A stretch of 64,000 bases of DNA from Pseudomonadota bacterium. Lineage in GTDB: Bacteria; Pseudomonadota; Gammaproteobacteria; Burkholderiales; Rhodocyclaceae. This document shows positions 46,258 through 55,549 of this stretch, one piece after another. Location of the stretch: the NCBI GenBank assembly GCA_026399515.1, contig JAPLQT010000134.1:1-64000 (forward strand), given 5' to 3'. Under the pieces are notes generated by a model that saw only the letters and a program-made list of their open reading frames with translations, did not search any database and had not been told where the DNA came from. The position numbers were made by a program, and so were the translations under genes. Positions within the stretch are counted from its first letter, which is position 1. Every line of letters starts with the position of its first letter.

Positions 46258-46415
46258 ATCTGCCTGATGATAATTTCATAGGCAATGGCGGCTAACTTAT
46301 CGTCAAGCGGTAGCTGGAAAATTCTGGCTCGACCATCCCGGCAAGTCGTGTGGTGCCGACAGCGGCGGTTCAAAACAGGTTTTACATCTACCATTCCACT
46401 GCTCCCCGGACCCAC

Positions 46416-46970
46416 TTACTTGCCTACAATTTTAATAACTGTGCCCGTTATTTCATTCAAATATACGATTGCACCGGGAATGCTGCCGAATTGTTCCTGT
46501 ATCTCAACTGCCATCTCCTCCAAATCTGCCAGTGAAAATTTTTTCCAATCGCCACTGACGCTGTTGCTTTTTCTTTGCTCAAAGCTTCGAGCCAGTTCAT
46601 CTTGCGGCGGATCTAACAAAATTATCACACTTGAACTATTTATCGCAAATTCGCTCTTGAGCAGCTCGGCGTGTTCAACAATATAGGTTGGGCCAATATT
46701 CCTTAGCGATAAACGAAATGTTCTATCAATACTACCCGGCGATTCTTCCACTTCCGTCATATATTTAGCATGCCACTGATCGAGTTCTATATGCGGTATA
46801 CCCAATTCAAATGACAATTCTTCCGCCAACTTGGTCTTACCGCAGCCCATACATCCAACAATGCAAATTGTGTGCATGTGCTTGCCACGAAAGACTTTCT
46901 TAATTGCATCCACGTCCTCGGGCGAAAATAGAGCTCGCCCAACCAATGAGCTAATATATTCTTTATCCAT
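46416..46970 (-). CDS. P-loop kinase-like NTPase
   Basis: A 184-residue protein with Walker A CIVGCMGCGKTKLAEEL near residue 35 and IPHIELDQWHA and VIILLDPPQDELARSFEQRK downstream, the layout of adenylate/shikimate-type kinases. The substrate is unknown. It has lower GC than its neighbours and is downstream of the RiPP locus on the same strand, so a role in that pathway is possible but unsupported. Confidence 0.65.
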   Translation of the reverse strand: MDKEYISSLVGRALFSPEDVDAIKKVFRGKHMHTICIVGCMGCGKTKLAEELSFELGIPHIELDQWHAKYMTEVEESPGSIDRTFRLSLRNIGPTYIVEHAELLKSEFAINSSSVIILLDPPQDELARSFEQRKSNSVSGDWKKFSLADLEEMAVEIQEQFGSIPGAIVYLNEITGTVIKIVGK

Positions 46971-46996
46971 AATATACGTATGCAAAAACTATGCAC

Positions 46997-47104
46997 AGGC
47001 TCCTTCTGTTCTTTTACAACTTCACTTTCTTTTCGCGGGACTTCCGCGAACTCGTCATCGCTGATGTATTCAATAGAATCCTCCAAAGATAACGCTCCTG
47101 ACAC
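46997..47104 (-). pseudogene. Fragment of BipA/TypA C-terminus
   Basis: ALSLEDSIEYISDDEFAEV, then PRKESEVVKEQKEP resembles the last ~35 residues of the ribosome-associated GTPase BipA/TypA (LExAxEfIxDDELvEVTP...). Nothing else of the gene is present. The open frame continues over the start of the kinase gene and is not expected to be real there. Confidence 0.5.
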
Positions 47105-47547
47105 TCTATCTTCCTGCGGGTGATTTACGCGTGGGTATCGAGTTAGATATCAACCCTCTCCATCTGATCATGCGCTGGCCACTTCGTCCAGCAGTTCGCC
47201 TATGACCTCACGCCGGTGGCTGGCCTGACGCTGGTGGGCCATACAACCTAGACGCGCTGCGGGGAATCGAACTTCAAGCGGCTCTATGTTGCACTGGTAG
47301 CCAACAACTATGTGCTTCGCAGCTGCGTCGGTGCGCTGGCGTATGGCAAGAGCAACTACTGCGATGAGTTCTTCACAAGCAATTGCTGGACATCGGCTTG
47401 CTGCCTTTGAGTCCGACGCTGCGCGGGCAGGCGAGCGTAGTGGGGAACGCTGTCTGCGACTGAGTGAAGTGCTGAGAGACTAGCGCATGCCCTGCTGGCC
47501 GCCCAAAAACTCCAAGACGAATACCTACAGGCCGCTCGCACTCAAAA
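47105..47547. other. Unassigned stretch downstream of the RiPP precursor gene
   Basis: No intact gene. Short frames such as LYVALVANNYVLRSCVGALA look like decayed coding sequence that I cannot identify. No peptidase or transporter for a RiPP is present. Confidence 0.45.
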
Positions 47548-47757
47548 CTATCCGAACTTGCACTTACATGTGCAGGTGCATCTACACGGACACGTGCAAT
47601 TCGGCCCCGCCCAAATCTTATCCTTACGCTCAGCCGGAAAATCCGAGGATTCGTTTTCGGATTCTACAGACCTCAAATCGTTTAGGAATAGTGTGCACAT
47701 TGTTGAATCAACCTGCACAAACGGCTTAATTGTCGGCACTACAAACTCATTAAACAT
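47548..47757 (-). CDS. Putative RiPP precursor with (Cys-X)7 core
   Basis: A 69-residue peptide. The leader-like N-terminal ~52 residues (MFNEFVVPTIKPFVQVDSTM..., acidic ESENESSDF) end in WAGPN and are followed by CTCPCRCTCTCKCKFG: seven cysteines at alternating positions 54 to 66. It starts inside the last codons of the radical SAM gene (19-bp overlap) with GGAGAG upstream, so the two are translationally coupled. The pairing with a PqqD-SPASM enzyme points to a thioether-type (sactipeptide/ranthipeptide-like) product. A metal-binding peptide is the alternative. Confidence 0.7.
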   Translation of the reverse strand: MFNEFVVPTIKPFVQVDSTMCTLFLNDLRSVESENESSDFPAERKDKIWAGPNCTCPCRCTCTCKCKFG

Positions 47758-49160
47758 CTCTTCTCTCCATCATAGTTATTAACGAATTGTGCACGATCAG
47801 TCGAGGAATTGATCGCCTGCATTGGGCATGGCCCAGAGCAGTTTGTCTCGTAGATGCATCCTAGACATCCATCCTTTACTTTTCTCAGCCAATCAACTCG
47901 AGGGTTACCCTTACCCTTCCAGATGTCTTGAAAGCGCGTTTGCTTCAAATCTCCAACCTCATAATCGCGGTAGAAGAGGCACGCGCGGACTTTCCCATTT
48001 GCGGCAATCGCAAGACAGGTGCGGCCGGCACCACATCCCATAATGTCGGGAAACACCGTACCGCTCTTTACGCATCCTAAAAATGGTTTTCTTTCCCACG
48101 TTCCTTCAGGAGCGGATATCAAGAGACTTTCGCCATACTGATCAGTCTTATCGTTGATTAGACTCGTTAGACTCAAATGTTCCTCGGTGTCGAGTTCCTC
48201 AACTGAGGTACCTCTCCCCACCTTGCAAATTTGATCAAGCTGGATTTCGTCTGCGCCTAAACTTGCTGCTAAGTCGATCAGCGCTTCAGTCTCGGCAAAG
48301 TTTTCTTTCATAATGGTAGGCCCAATTCCAACCAAGGGCAGACCTGCTCTTTTCAGCAATTTTACTGCTGTGACTGCTCTGTTAAACGATCCGCTGACAC
48401 CGCGTATCTCGTCATGCGTAGCCTCACAGCTACCGTCAATGCTCACCCTAACGTGTCTTACACCCAACCGCACAACCTCGTGTACTAATTTGTCGTTAAA
48501 GAACCACCCATTCGAGCTAATCATTACTACGATGCCGAGTAGTTGGCAATGCTCCAGAATTTTCAAGAAATCTTTACGCGCAAATGGTTCACCGCCAAGA
48601 AAATGTATATAAAAGACTCGCATACTAGCCAAGTCGTCTATTATTTTGAAAACCTCGGTGGTGCTCAACTCGTCCGCTAGTGCTTTCCCCGATGAGGAAT
48701 AACACTGCTTGCATTTAAGGTTGCAGATGCCCGTAATATCCCACCACACTGATAACGGCGCTCGCAGGAAACTCGAGGTCGATGATTCTTCGGCAAAGAC
48801 TTGATTGGTTGGGTCAGATTCCACGGACTTGCAGCTAAGGTGTTCCGGATCACAGACGCCGCTTTCAACTATGCCGGAATCTTCTAGTTGTTCCAAGTAA
48901 GTGGAAATGGCTAATTCTTGATCATCAGTTAGCAACCCGAAAACACGCCTAACGTGGCCTATGATTATCGAATATGGGAGTTCATCATTCGACAAGATAT
49001 GAGCAATGAATGCGCCAGTCGGGTTAACCCGACTAATGGAACCAGTCATCTTGTTGAAGATGAGACCGCCGAAATCCTCCTCACGAATGACATGCCCTTT
49101 TGCCAAACGATATGTCCGAAGACCAACTGGAGTTCTAGACTCAATACTTAGTGATCTCAT
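47739..49160 (-). CDS. PqqD-SPASM radical SAM peptide maturase
   Basis: A 473-residue protein. Residues about 15-100 form a PqqD-like precursor-recognition domain (RLAKGHVIREEDFGGLIFNK, SRVNPTGAFIAHIL). The radical SAM core begins at WDITGICNLKCKQCYSSSGK (C-x3-C-x2-C), followed by FYIHFLGGEPFARKDF. The SPASM region holds further cluster cysteines in GCGAGRTCLAI, VRACLFYRD and GCLGCIYETNCSGPCP. Such enzymes install thioether or carbon-carbon links in ribosomal peptides. The 3' end overlaps the candidate precursor gene. Confidence 0.88.
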   Translation of the reverse strand: MRSLSIESRTPVGLRTYRLAKGHVIREEDFGGLIFNKMTGSISRVNPTGAFIAHILSNDELPYSIIIGHVRRVFGLLTDDQELAISTYLEQLEDSGIVESGVCDPEHLSCKSVESDPTNQVFAEESSTSSFLRAPLSVWWDITGICNLKCKQCYSSSGKALADELSTTEVFKIIDDLASMRVFYIHFLGGEPFARKDFLKILEHCQLLGIVVMISSNGWFFNDKLVHEVVRLGVRHVRVSIDGSCEATHDEIRGVSGSFNRAVTAVKLLKRAGLPLVGIGPTIMKENFAETEALIDLAASLGADEIQLDQICKVGRGTSVEELDTEEHLSLTSLINDKTDQYGESLLISAPEGTWERKPFLGCVKSGTVFPDIMGCGAGRTCLAIAANGKVRACLFYRDYEVGDLKQTRFQDIWKGKGNPRVDWLRKVKDGCLGCIYETNCSGPCPMQAINSSTDRAQFVNNYDGEKRCLMSL

Positions 49161-49263
49161 CTAAGCTTCCTAATGGCTGAATTATGATCAGTTAGCTATC
49201 GTTCGTGTCACCTAATTTGTCGGTGACGCCCTGTCACATTATGTCCGGAAACTGACCGACTTA

Positions 49264-50322
49264 CTAAGGCCAAATCACCTGCAGCACCTGCGCGAGCCGC
49301 CGACCAGCCTTGATGACTTGCTCACGCTGCATTTCATGCTCACTGGTCAGATAATCCTTACGCACCTTAAAGGTTACCGGCCAGACCAGTGAATTCGCAT
49401 GATTGCCGGGATGAGAGGGTCCGAAGTTGATGCCTTCGTAGGCTTTCCGAGCTTGCTGTACTGACTCGGTTGCCCAGATCTCTATCCAGCCCTGAAGCGG
49501 TCCAGAGGTAGCGCCGACTTTCTCGGCATTGCTCACGAGATCGGCACCGGCCAGCGCAGTAGACACGTGATCCCATTCCCCATGCAGCTCATTGGCATCA
49601 TTGGAGCCATAGACAAGCGAGTTGCCACCGACTGTGTTGGTCTGGGGGTCATAGCCTGTCTTGTCGGGGTCGACCATCTGCCCATTCGGCTTCAGGTAGA
49701 CCGAGCCGACATGCAGAGGTTGATGGATGTCCCCCACAAAATGAGTCAGCAGACGCAGCGCCTCTCGCTTACCCTGCGCGTTGTTGGGAATATTGAAAGG
49801 AGCTGGCGCTGGATGCCCCTGCAACACCGCGATCATGGCATTGATTGCATGCACGACGTCATAATTCTGGGCTCCAACAAATTTCGGATCGTAATGGTTC
49901 TCCTGGATCGGTATGTCAGCGAAGTGGAAGGACTTGTGGCAGTTTGAACGCTCGCCTGAATACTCGCAGTTGTCGTTGTTGCGCCGGACATAGTCCCGCA
50001 TTTCGGTCTTGCCTTCCTCGGTAGCGTCATAGATGGTGCACGACTTGTCGTAATACTTCGGATCCGGCTTGTAGATAAAGCCTTGCTTGGGCTGGATGTA
50101 TTTCGCACAGTCAGGCCAGATGGCAGCATCGCGCAATGTGCCGTTCGCACCCAGAATTGCGTTGATTTGCGCCTTGGCATGTGAATTGTCGGGTATCAGC
50201 TGATCAGCCAGGTGGCCTACTGCCATGTGGCCAGCCGAGCCCCAAGCCCAGACACTGCCGTGGGCCGCCCATGCGATGGAAAGCACAAGCAGAAATTTCG
50301 AAAGGCCATCGAAAATGCGCAT
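49264..50322 (-). CDS. Secreted S1/P1-type nuclease
   Basis: A 352-residue protein. The signal peptide (MRIFDGLSKFLLVLSIAWAA...) ends near VWA-WGSAGH, so the mature protein begins with the Trp that ligates zinc in S1/P1 nucleases. Further zinc ligands fit GHMAVGHLAD, WPD, SFHFADIP, LLTHFVGDIHQPLHVG and NELHGEWDH. It degrades single-stranded nucleic acids extracellularly or in the periplasm. The full length is intact. Confidence 0.93.
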   Translation of the reverse strand: MRIFDGLSKFLLVLSIAWAAHGSVWAWGSAGHMAVGHLADQLIPDNSHAKAQINAILGANGTLRDAAIWPDCAKYIQPKQGFIYKPDPKYYDKSCTIYDATEEGKTEMRDYVRRNNDNCEYSGERSNCHKSFHFADIPIQENHYDPKFVGAQNYDVVHAINAMIAVLQGHPAPAPFNIPNNAQGKREALRLLTHFVGDIHQPLHVGSVYLKPNGQMVDPDKTGYDPQTNTVGGNSLVYGSNDANELHGEWDHVSTALAGADLVSNAEKVGATSGPLQGWIEIWATESVQQARKAYEGINFGPSHPGNHANSLVWPVTFKVRKDYLTSEHEMQREQVIKAGRRLAQVLQVIWP

Positions 50323-51194
50323 TTCTAGCTCCTCCTAGCGGCTAGTTTGACTGCCGGATATGCATCCATGCAACTTCATTGCTCAAGCCATTGGCATTAT
50401 CCCCTCATACCGGGTTATTGCAATCATTTGATCGGCGCAAACTGCCCTATGCCTGTCTCACCCAGCGTGTCTCTAGGTACCTATACTCGCAGGACGCCCG
50501 ACCAAAAATTCATTACTGGTGCCCTCCCCACCGATGAAAATGGTTGGCCTATACCCCGCTTTAGTTTGGCCATGCATCGACCCAATGAAGGCGTCTTAGT
50601 GCTCAAGGATGAGCTCGTGAGCGATTGGAACCGCCACAACTGGGTTGCTCGGTCCACAGATCGCCAACGTCAGCAACCTGCGTGATACCGGGCATTCCCC
50701 TAAGCCAACACCACCGGCCGCATTAGCCGATAACCATGCCAACGGTTGGCATGGTCGGGCGGCAGCTTCCTGATCAGTTAGCGAGCGTTGAAGTTTCCCG
50801 AAAATCAGCCTGCAACTGCCCGGGACTTTCCGGCCACCTGAATCGAGTTCTACCGGTTGGCGAGGCAGGTCCACTCCCCTCCCCGCTCAAATCCGATGCA
50901 TACGCCATCGCCGGCGGCGGTTCTCGCTGCATTGCCACCGCTGACAATTCGCGGTCCAATCACGTATTGCGCGAAACGAGCCATCAGGATTCTGGGTTAC
51001 CCAACCCAGTTTACACAGTAGGGAGTAATTCCCGGACGTTGATGGAATCAAGTTTCCAACCCTGGTAAGTAAATGGCCGAAGATACTTTGAACGGGCTAC
51101 TACAGCACTCTCAGCCTGGGTCATCGATTCTGCGCAATCAACGCTCCAGTTGAGTCGTGGCGCCGGCCCCACACCGGTCGCCACGACATCAGAT
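50323..51194. other. Long intergenic stretch without recognisable gene
   Basis: Short frames on both strands lack starts, motifs and consistent codon use. No terminator, RNA or repeat family is recognised. It separates the nuclease gene from the two-gene secreted-protein operon. Confidence 0.5.
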
Positions 51195-52028
51195 TCACTT
51201 CTTATAGCTTCGTGAGGACATGGCCGCCATGGAAAGCTTCTTAATCGTGGATTTGAGCCGCTCAAAGTGCTCGGCCTCCGCCATACAAAACCCGATGACG
51301 TTGGCGCTATTCGGGACTTCCATAACGACTGTCATCATCAGGTTGATTTGCTTCGATGTGTCCATTCCTGTTTGCCGTTGGCCGGAAGCTTCGATGAGGA
51401 TCGCGGGAAGGTTGCGGACCGTGGATTCCTCAAAGTGGGTCATCTGAGCGTCCGGCCCGAGGAAAGTCTTCATGAGTACCGGGGCAGAGACTTTAAAGGC
51501 GGAGATTGTTTCCCGGGTGCTGCGATTTTCGTTTGATTCAGAGGCCCAGCCGCAAAACAAGTCATCCTTCCTGATCACATAGATGCTCTCCGAATCCGTC
51601 ATGGCGGACCACCCTTCCGGCACTTTGGTGGCAAAGACCCCAGACTTGACCCGGGTCAGACCTTCCATGTTGATCTCTGGTAATTCGACATACTTCGATT
51701 TCTTCCGCTTTTCCTCTGCTGCGGCGGCGAGAAGCTTCTTGCTGCACAATGTAGCAGCCTGATTGGCGGCGGCGGTGAAGTGAGGGGTTTCCTTGTCAGC
51801 CAGGAGCGCCCCTGTGTCAGCGTCGTCAAGGTTGCCAACGAGTTCCTTTGCATAGCACTGGCAATAGTCTTCCGTCGACTTCTTTCCTGCCTGCGGATTG
51901 ATCTTCTTTACATCGGCCCGGCACCCTTTCGCCACTTCCTTGATCGTATCGTTGGCCAGCTTCCCCTCCAGGGCATGGCTGGACGGTATGGCAAGCGTCA
52001 GCAGCAGAATCAGTGTGTAATATTTCAT
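51195..52028 (-). CDS. Exported hypothetical protein
   Basis: A 277-residue protein with signal peptide MKYYTLILLLTLAIPSSHA. The mature N-terminus has a Cys-rich helical part (KGCRADVKKINPQ, YCQCYAKELV); the C-terminal part is beta-rich (GVFATKVPEGWSAMTDSESI). It lies 15 bp after a lipoprotein gene on the same strand, so the two probably act together in the envelope. Confidence 0.7.
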   Translation of the reverse strand: MKYYTLILLLTLAIPSSHALEGKLANDTIKEVAKGCRADVKKINPQAGKKSTEDYCQCYAKELVGNLDDADTGALLADKETPHFTAAANQAATLCSKKLLAAAAEEKRKKSKYVELPEINMEGLTRVKSGVFATKVPEGWSAMTDSESIYVIRKDDLFCGWASESNENRSTRETISAFKVSAPVLMKTFLGPDAQMTHFEESTVRNLPAILIEASGQRQTGMDTSKQINLMMTVVMEVPNSANVIGFCMAEAEHFERLKSTIKKLSMAAMSSRSYKK

Positions 52029-52043
52029 GCGGTTTGCTCCTCG

Positions 52044-52883
52044 TTATTTCGTCTGGGTGATCGAAGTAATTTTGCGGTCAAGCGTGGCGATCCGCTCTTG
52101 CAGGTCGGCTATATCCACGGAGGGCTGGCTGCCAGGGTTGCGTGCGGCCCACTTGTCGATTTCAATCTCAATCGCCTCGGGCTTCTTGGGAAGGGCCAAG
52201 TAACCTTCCGCCGGATCTGCGAACGAACCCAGGTAGACCTCGCACGCAGAACACGGAAGAGCGAGGTGCGTCTCGGCGGCAATCGGCGGACGTAGATCCT
52301 TCCCGTCGTTCCCTTTGAAATGAATTTGAACACCGTGAATAAACACCGCCGGAGCATTCGGCGCGGCGATCTTGGCCGTGACGGACAGAAAATCGGCGGC
52401 TCGGCCGGAAACGTCCTTGCGTTCTATTTCGACCTTTTGCACCGCAAACTTGACGCCTTGCACCTGCCGGGCCAATTCGGCGTTGCCGGCCGCTTGCGCC
52501 TTGGCCTTGGTGTGCTCGAGCTGTAGGGTCGCCTTGAGCCCCTGGAGCATCTCCAGCGTGGCGGCACGCGCCGTCTTGCCTTCCAGGGCCTGTAGCTTGG
52601 CAAAGGCCTCGTCGAATTGGGTCGAGGTCTTGTCGCGGCTTGGGTCCCCTGCCCCTCCCAGTCCTTCAGTCATGGCCGACAAACCGATCTGCATGGTCAG
52701 GCGTCCGACTTCTGCCATCACGGTCTGTCTGAAGAGGAGTTCATCGTCGGCATTCATTTCGCCGGCAACGGTTTCTAACTTGTCGAGCTGCTTCAGGGTG
52801 ATGACATGGTCCATCCCCTTGGCGCCACACCCCACCATCGCCACGATGCTGAATATTGCGAGAACTGCCTGGATTGCTTTCAT
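52044..52883 (-). CDS. Putative lipoprotein
   Basis: A 279-residue protein; signal peptide MKAIQAVLAIFSIVAMVGCG has a lipobox ending at Cys19. A helical N-terminal half precedes a beta-rich domain (KVEIERKDVSGRAADFLSVT, AVFIHGVQIHFKG). No family recognised. It is the first gene of a two-gene envelope operon. Confidence 0.7.
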   Translation of the reverse strand: MKAIQAVLAIFSIVAMVGCGAKGMDHVITLKQLDKLETVAGEMNADDELLFRQTVMAEVGRLTMQIGLSAMTEGLGGAGDPSRDKTSTQFDEAFAKLQALEGKTARAATLEMLQGLKATLQLEHTKAKAQAAGNAELARQVQGVKFAVQKVEIERKDVSGRAADFLSVTAKIAAPNAPAVFIHGVQIHFKGNDGKDLRPPIAAETHLALPCSACEVYLGSFADPAEGYLALPKKPEAIEIEIDKWAARNPGSQPSVDIADLQERIATLDRKITSITQTK

Positions 52884-53003
52884 TTTCTTCCTTCAAGTGA
52901 ATGTAGAAATCGTTATCAGGGTTGCCGCTGCTGCCGATAACCCTACCATTATGACGGCCAATTGTCACTCATAGAGCGTGGCCCTAAAGTGGCTCCATGC
53001 CTA

Positions 53004-53036
53004 GCATGCTTTTCTTTTGGCTTCAGAAAAGCATGC
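53004..53036. promoter_or_regulatory. 12-bp inverted repeat over an XRE start codon
   Basis: GCATGCTTTTCT (53004-53015) and AGAAAAGCATGC (53025-53036) are perfect inverted arms with a 9-bp spacer. The right arm contains the likely start codon (ATG 53033). It may act as a repressor operator or as an mRNA hairpin that closes the start site. Confidence 0.7.
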
Positions 53037-53272
53037 AGGCAGACCCGCGGACTTTGTTCGGCAAGCGCCTGGCGGCGATCCGCCATGAAAAAGGCTGGTC
53101 TCAGGAGAAGCTGGCGCTGGAGAGCGGCCTGGCGCGCAGCTATCTCGGCGGGGTCGAACGCGGTCAACGCAATATCGCCCTGGTCAATATCTGCCGGCTG
53201 GCGGACACGCTGGGCATTCCGCCGTCCGATCTGATGACTTTTCCCAAGAGTTCCCGCCGCACACAATCCTGA
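53033..53272 (+). CDS. XRE-family regulator
   Basis: A 79-residue Cro/CI-type protein: RTLFGKRLAAIRHEKGWSQE, then LESGLARSYLGGVERGQRNI and CRLADTLGIPPSDL. An earlier in-frame ATG at 52997 would add a 12-residue hydrophobic extension encoded by the inverted repeat itself, so I prefer 53033. Confidence 0.8.
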   Translation: MQADPRTLFGKRLAAIRHEKGWSQEKLALESGLARSYLGGVERGQRNIALVNICRLADTLGIPPSDLMTFPKSSRRTQS

Positions 53273-53807
53273 TCGTCCAGGCGATCGGTCCGGATCGCTT
53301 GATACCGCCATTCGGCGTGGGCACTGGGAGTATCTGTATGGCAGGATGTCAGGTGCAGACTCCCTACTGATGGCTCTGCGCCGGGCGATCGGCTCAATCC
53401 TCAGGCTGGGTTCGCCGGCGTCCTCGATGGCGGTCATCACATCGGGGCTCTCGTCGCGAGCCATACGTCTGTGCCTGATCATCATGAGCGCAGATCGATG
53501 AGCCATTCCAGGAGACTGCGCGCCATGTCGCTGATCACCGCGGCACTCAGGTGCACCATGATTTTGTGAGAAAACGTGTCGTGCTTCTCGGGTTCTGTTT
53601 GCATTGACCATCCTTTCAAGAGATTGAACATCGGTGAAAGGATGCTAGCGAAACAGGGGTAGCGTTTCTGAATTAGTTTTGTGCCTGCGGCGCCTCGGTG
53701 TTTTTGGGCGTTGTCAGAAGTCCGAATCGCAGACCCGGTCGATCGCGGGATCGAGGACGCTGCTCCGGCGGTGAGGTATTCGGGAAGCCGGAGTCCCCCG
53801 CGATGGG
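53273..53807. other. Gap holding one possible small gene
   Basis: Mostly non-coding. On the minus strand 53604-53482 could encode a 40-residue helical peptide (MQTEPEKHDTFSHKIMVHLS...LLEWLIDLRS) preceded by AAAGG. Support is limited to the start context. Confidence 0.35.
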
Positions 53808-54029
53808 TTAGGCGGGGACTTCGGTGTATCCATGTTGGATCCGCGTCTTGACGATGCGTGCAATGACTTCGTCGAGATCGCTTGGATCAGCACCACAATA
53901 GGTTTTAGAGCCGCCCAGGCGGGAATATTGGGATCCGCGTCGGGTCACCACGACATGATCTCCGAGCAGATCCCGTTGGGGTTCGGCAATCAGGTAGTAG
54001 CGGCCGTCCCGGCGAATGAATAAGCGCAT
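53808..54029 (-). CDS. WGR-like small protein
   Basis: A 73-residue protein: MRLFIRRDGRYYLIAEPQRD then LLGDHVVVTRRGSQYSRLGG and a C-terminal helix ending RIQHGYTEV. The pattern (Y-Y-x-hydrophobic, D-L-x-G, V-x-R-x-G, x-HGY) matches the WGR domain found in PARP-related and stand-alone nucleic-acid-binding proteins. The W-G-R core itself is changed. Confidence 0.6.
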   Translation of the reverse strand: MRLFIRRDGRYYLIAEPQRDLLGDHVVVTRRGSQYSRLGGSKTYCGADPSDLDEVIARIVKTRIQHGYTEVPA

Positions 54030-54259
54030 GGAGGGGACATTATCACACGACAGGCTCATAGGGTGAGCCTGTGAGCGGGAGTGCGGGGTGATCTTTCGTG
54101 GTGGATGCGCGCGGATTCCCCACTGGTTACTTTCACTGCTGGGATGGATGATTTTTCAGAAAAGGTCGGGGTGATTCTCTATGCTGCTTCTGCCGGATCG
54201 TGTTTTTTAATGACCGAGAACCTGGTCCGGATTGCCAACCCTTGTGGAGGAGTAAATTG

Positions 54260-54745
54260 ATGAGTGTATTTGAGAGGATCTTGAACCGGCGTCCGGGATC
54301 GCCCTTGCGGGATGAACCGGCCTATGCGGCCCCCTTGCGCGAGGGAGACTTCGTGGCGGCAGTGGTGCCATTGCGCGAGGCGATCAAGTATGAGGATCCG
54401 GTGGCGATGACCGCGTACGCTGCGATGTCGGCGGTGGGCCGTGGGGTGGAACAGGATTTTGCAGAGGCCGCGCTTTGGTTCCGCCAGGCGGCAGTGCGAG
54501 GAGACGTCAATGGTCAACTGGCCATCGGGGCGTGCCTGGCCACCGGCCTCGGCACGCCGCGCAATGATGAGGAGGCGGCATTCTGGCTTTACCAGGCCGG
54601 GAAACGGAATAATCTGGCGGCGATCGATCTTCTATCGACGTTGGTCTGGCGCGACCAGGCTCTGATCGGGAAACATTTTTCGAAGGCGGAATTTCATCAG
54701 TTGCTGAAGAAGGCGCACCGGCCTGGGGAGGCTGCTCTCCATTGA
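54260..54745 (+). CDS. Sel1-repeat protein
   Basis: A 161-residue protein with Sel1-like repeats (AYAAMSAVGRGVEQDFAEAA, LAIGACLATGLGTPRNDEEA, AFWLYQAGKRNN). GTGGAGGAG lies before the ATG at 54260. Such repeats mediate protein contacts. A strong terminator lies about 110 bp after the stop. Confidence 0.83.
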   Translation: MSVFERILNRRPGSPLRDEPAYAAPLREGDFVAAVVPLREAIKYEDPVAMTAYAAMSAVGRGVEQDFAEAALWFRQAAVRGDVNGQLAIGACLATGLGTPRNDEEAAFWLYQAGKRNNLAAIDLLSTLVWRDQALIGKHFSKAEFHQLLKKAHRPGEAALH

Positions 54746-54852
54746 AGGAAGCCGAATTGTTCGATCTGGGTGAGCGGAATACGATGTTCGATTGCGATGG
54801 GATCCTGGAACGCGGGTTCATTGGCGCAAGCGAAAGCTATAGCGGTTGGGTC

Positions 54853-54892
54853 AAAACACTGTTTTTTGGGAATCACGAAACAGTGTTTTTTG
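54853..54892 (+). terminator. Rho-independent terminator
   Basis: Inverted arms AAAACACTGTTT and AAACAGTGTTTT (12 bp) enclose a 13-nt loop, ending in TTTTTT. It follows the Sel1 gene. The remaining sequence to 55051 shows no gene. Confidence 0.82.
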
Positions 54893-55051
54893 TATCGATG
54901 CTGTTTTGCCGCGCGTTAAGTGCTTGATATTACCGCTCCAGAGTTTTATGGAATGTGCTTTCGATAGCTCAACCCCGAGCGATTTTTTGTGGGCGTCCGG
55001 ATTGCCCGGTGGACGGCGCCCGCCGGTCGATGCCGCTTAACAACGCAGCAT

Positions 55052-55549
55052 CTATTCCTTGAAGCGACGTCCTCGTTGACTGGCATCACGATTTTGCACA
55101 AAGGACATCACTGGAACGCCATACCCACAGCTTGTCATCGTTCTCTCGATAGCGAGTTCGATTACCTGGCGAGGAGCCCCCTTTTGCTCGGGATTGAGTG
55201 ACTGTAACCGGTCCGCATACTCGCATTCAGACATGGCAATGACTTTACCGTTCCCGTACAAGCGCACTATGGCTGCGTCCGTCTCGTCAAATGAACATAC
55301 CATCAATGTCATAGGACCGCCTGCGGCAACATGGCGTTGGGTTTCATTGCCGCTACCGTGATAGTCCAAGAATGCAATGCGGTTTGGCGACAACAGCAAC
55401 AGCTTGCCACCTCTGGGCGATACATTGACGGGTCCTTCGCCGTTTCCACCCGAAAGCAAATTCGGATCCGCGCTGGCGACGAAAAATACGAACGCCGAAT
55501 CGAGAAGATCCGCTTGCTCTTTAGTAACTACCGTGTACCAATTGGCCAT
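55052..55549 (-). CDS. Pyridoxamine 5'-phosphate oxidase-family protein
   Basis: A 165-residue flavin-binding split-barrel protein. Typical segments are FVFFVASADPN, PVNVSPRGGKLLLLSPNRIA, FLDYHGSGNETQRHVAAGGP and the C-terminal SCGYGVPVMSF. The family binds FMN or F420-like cofactors and often has unknown substrates. Confidence 0.85.
   Translation of the reverse strand: MANWYTVVTKEQADLLDSAFVFFVASADPNLLSGGNGEGPVNVSPRGGKLLLLSPNRIAFLDYHGSGNETQRHVAAGGPMTLMVCSFDETDAAIVRLYGNGKVIAMSECEYADRLQSLNPEQKGAPRQVIELAIERTMTSCGYGVPVMSFVQNRDASQRGRRFKE

Noticed and set aside
46787-47104. Whole 105-codon frame as a second RiPP precursor
   Set aside because: Only its first third has protein-like sequence, resembling a BipA tail; the rest overlaps the kinase gene in another frame.
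47100-47480. Transporter or peptidase genes for the RiPP product
   Set aside because: No intact frame and no membrane or catalytic motif could be found in this stretch.
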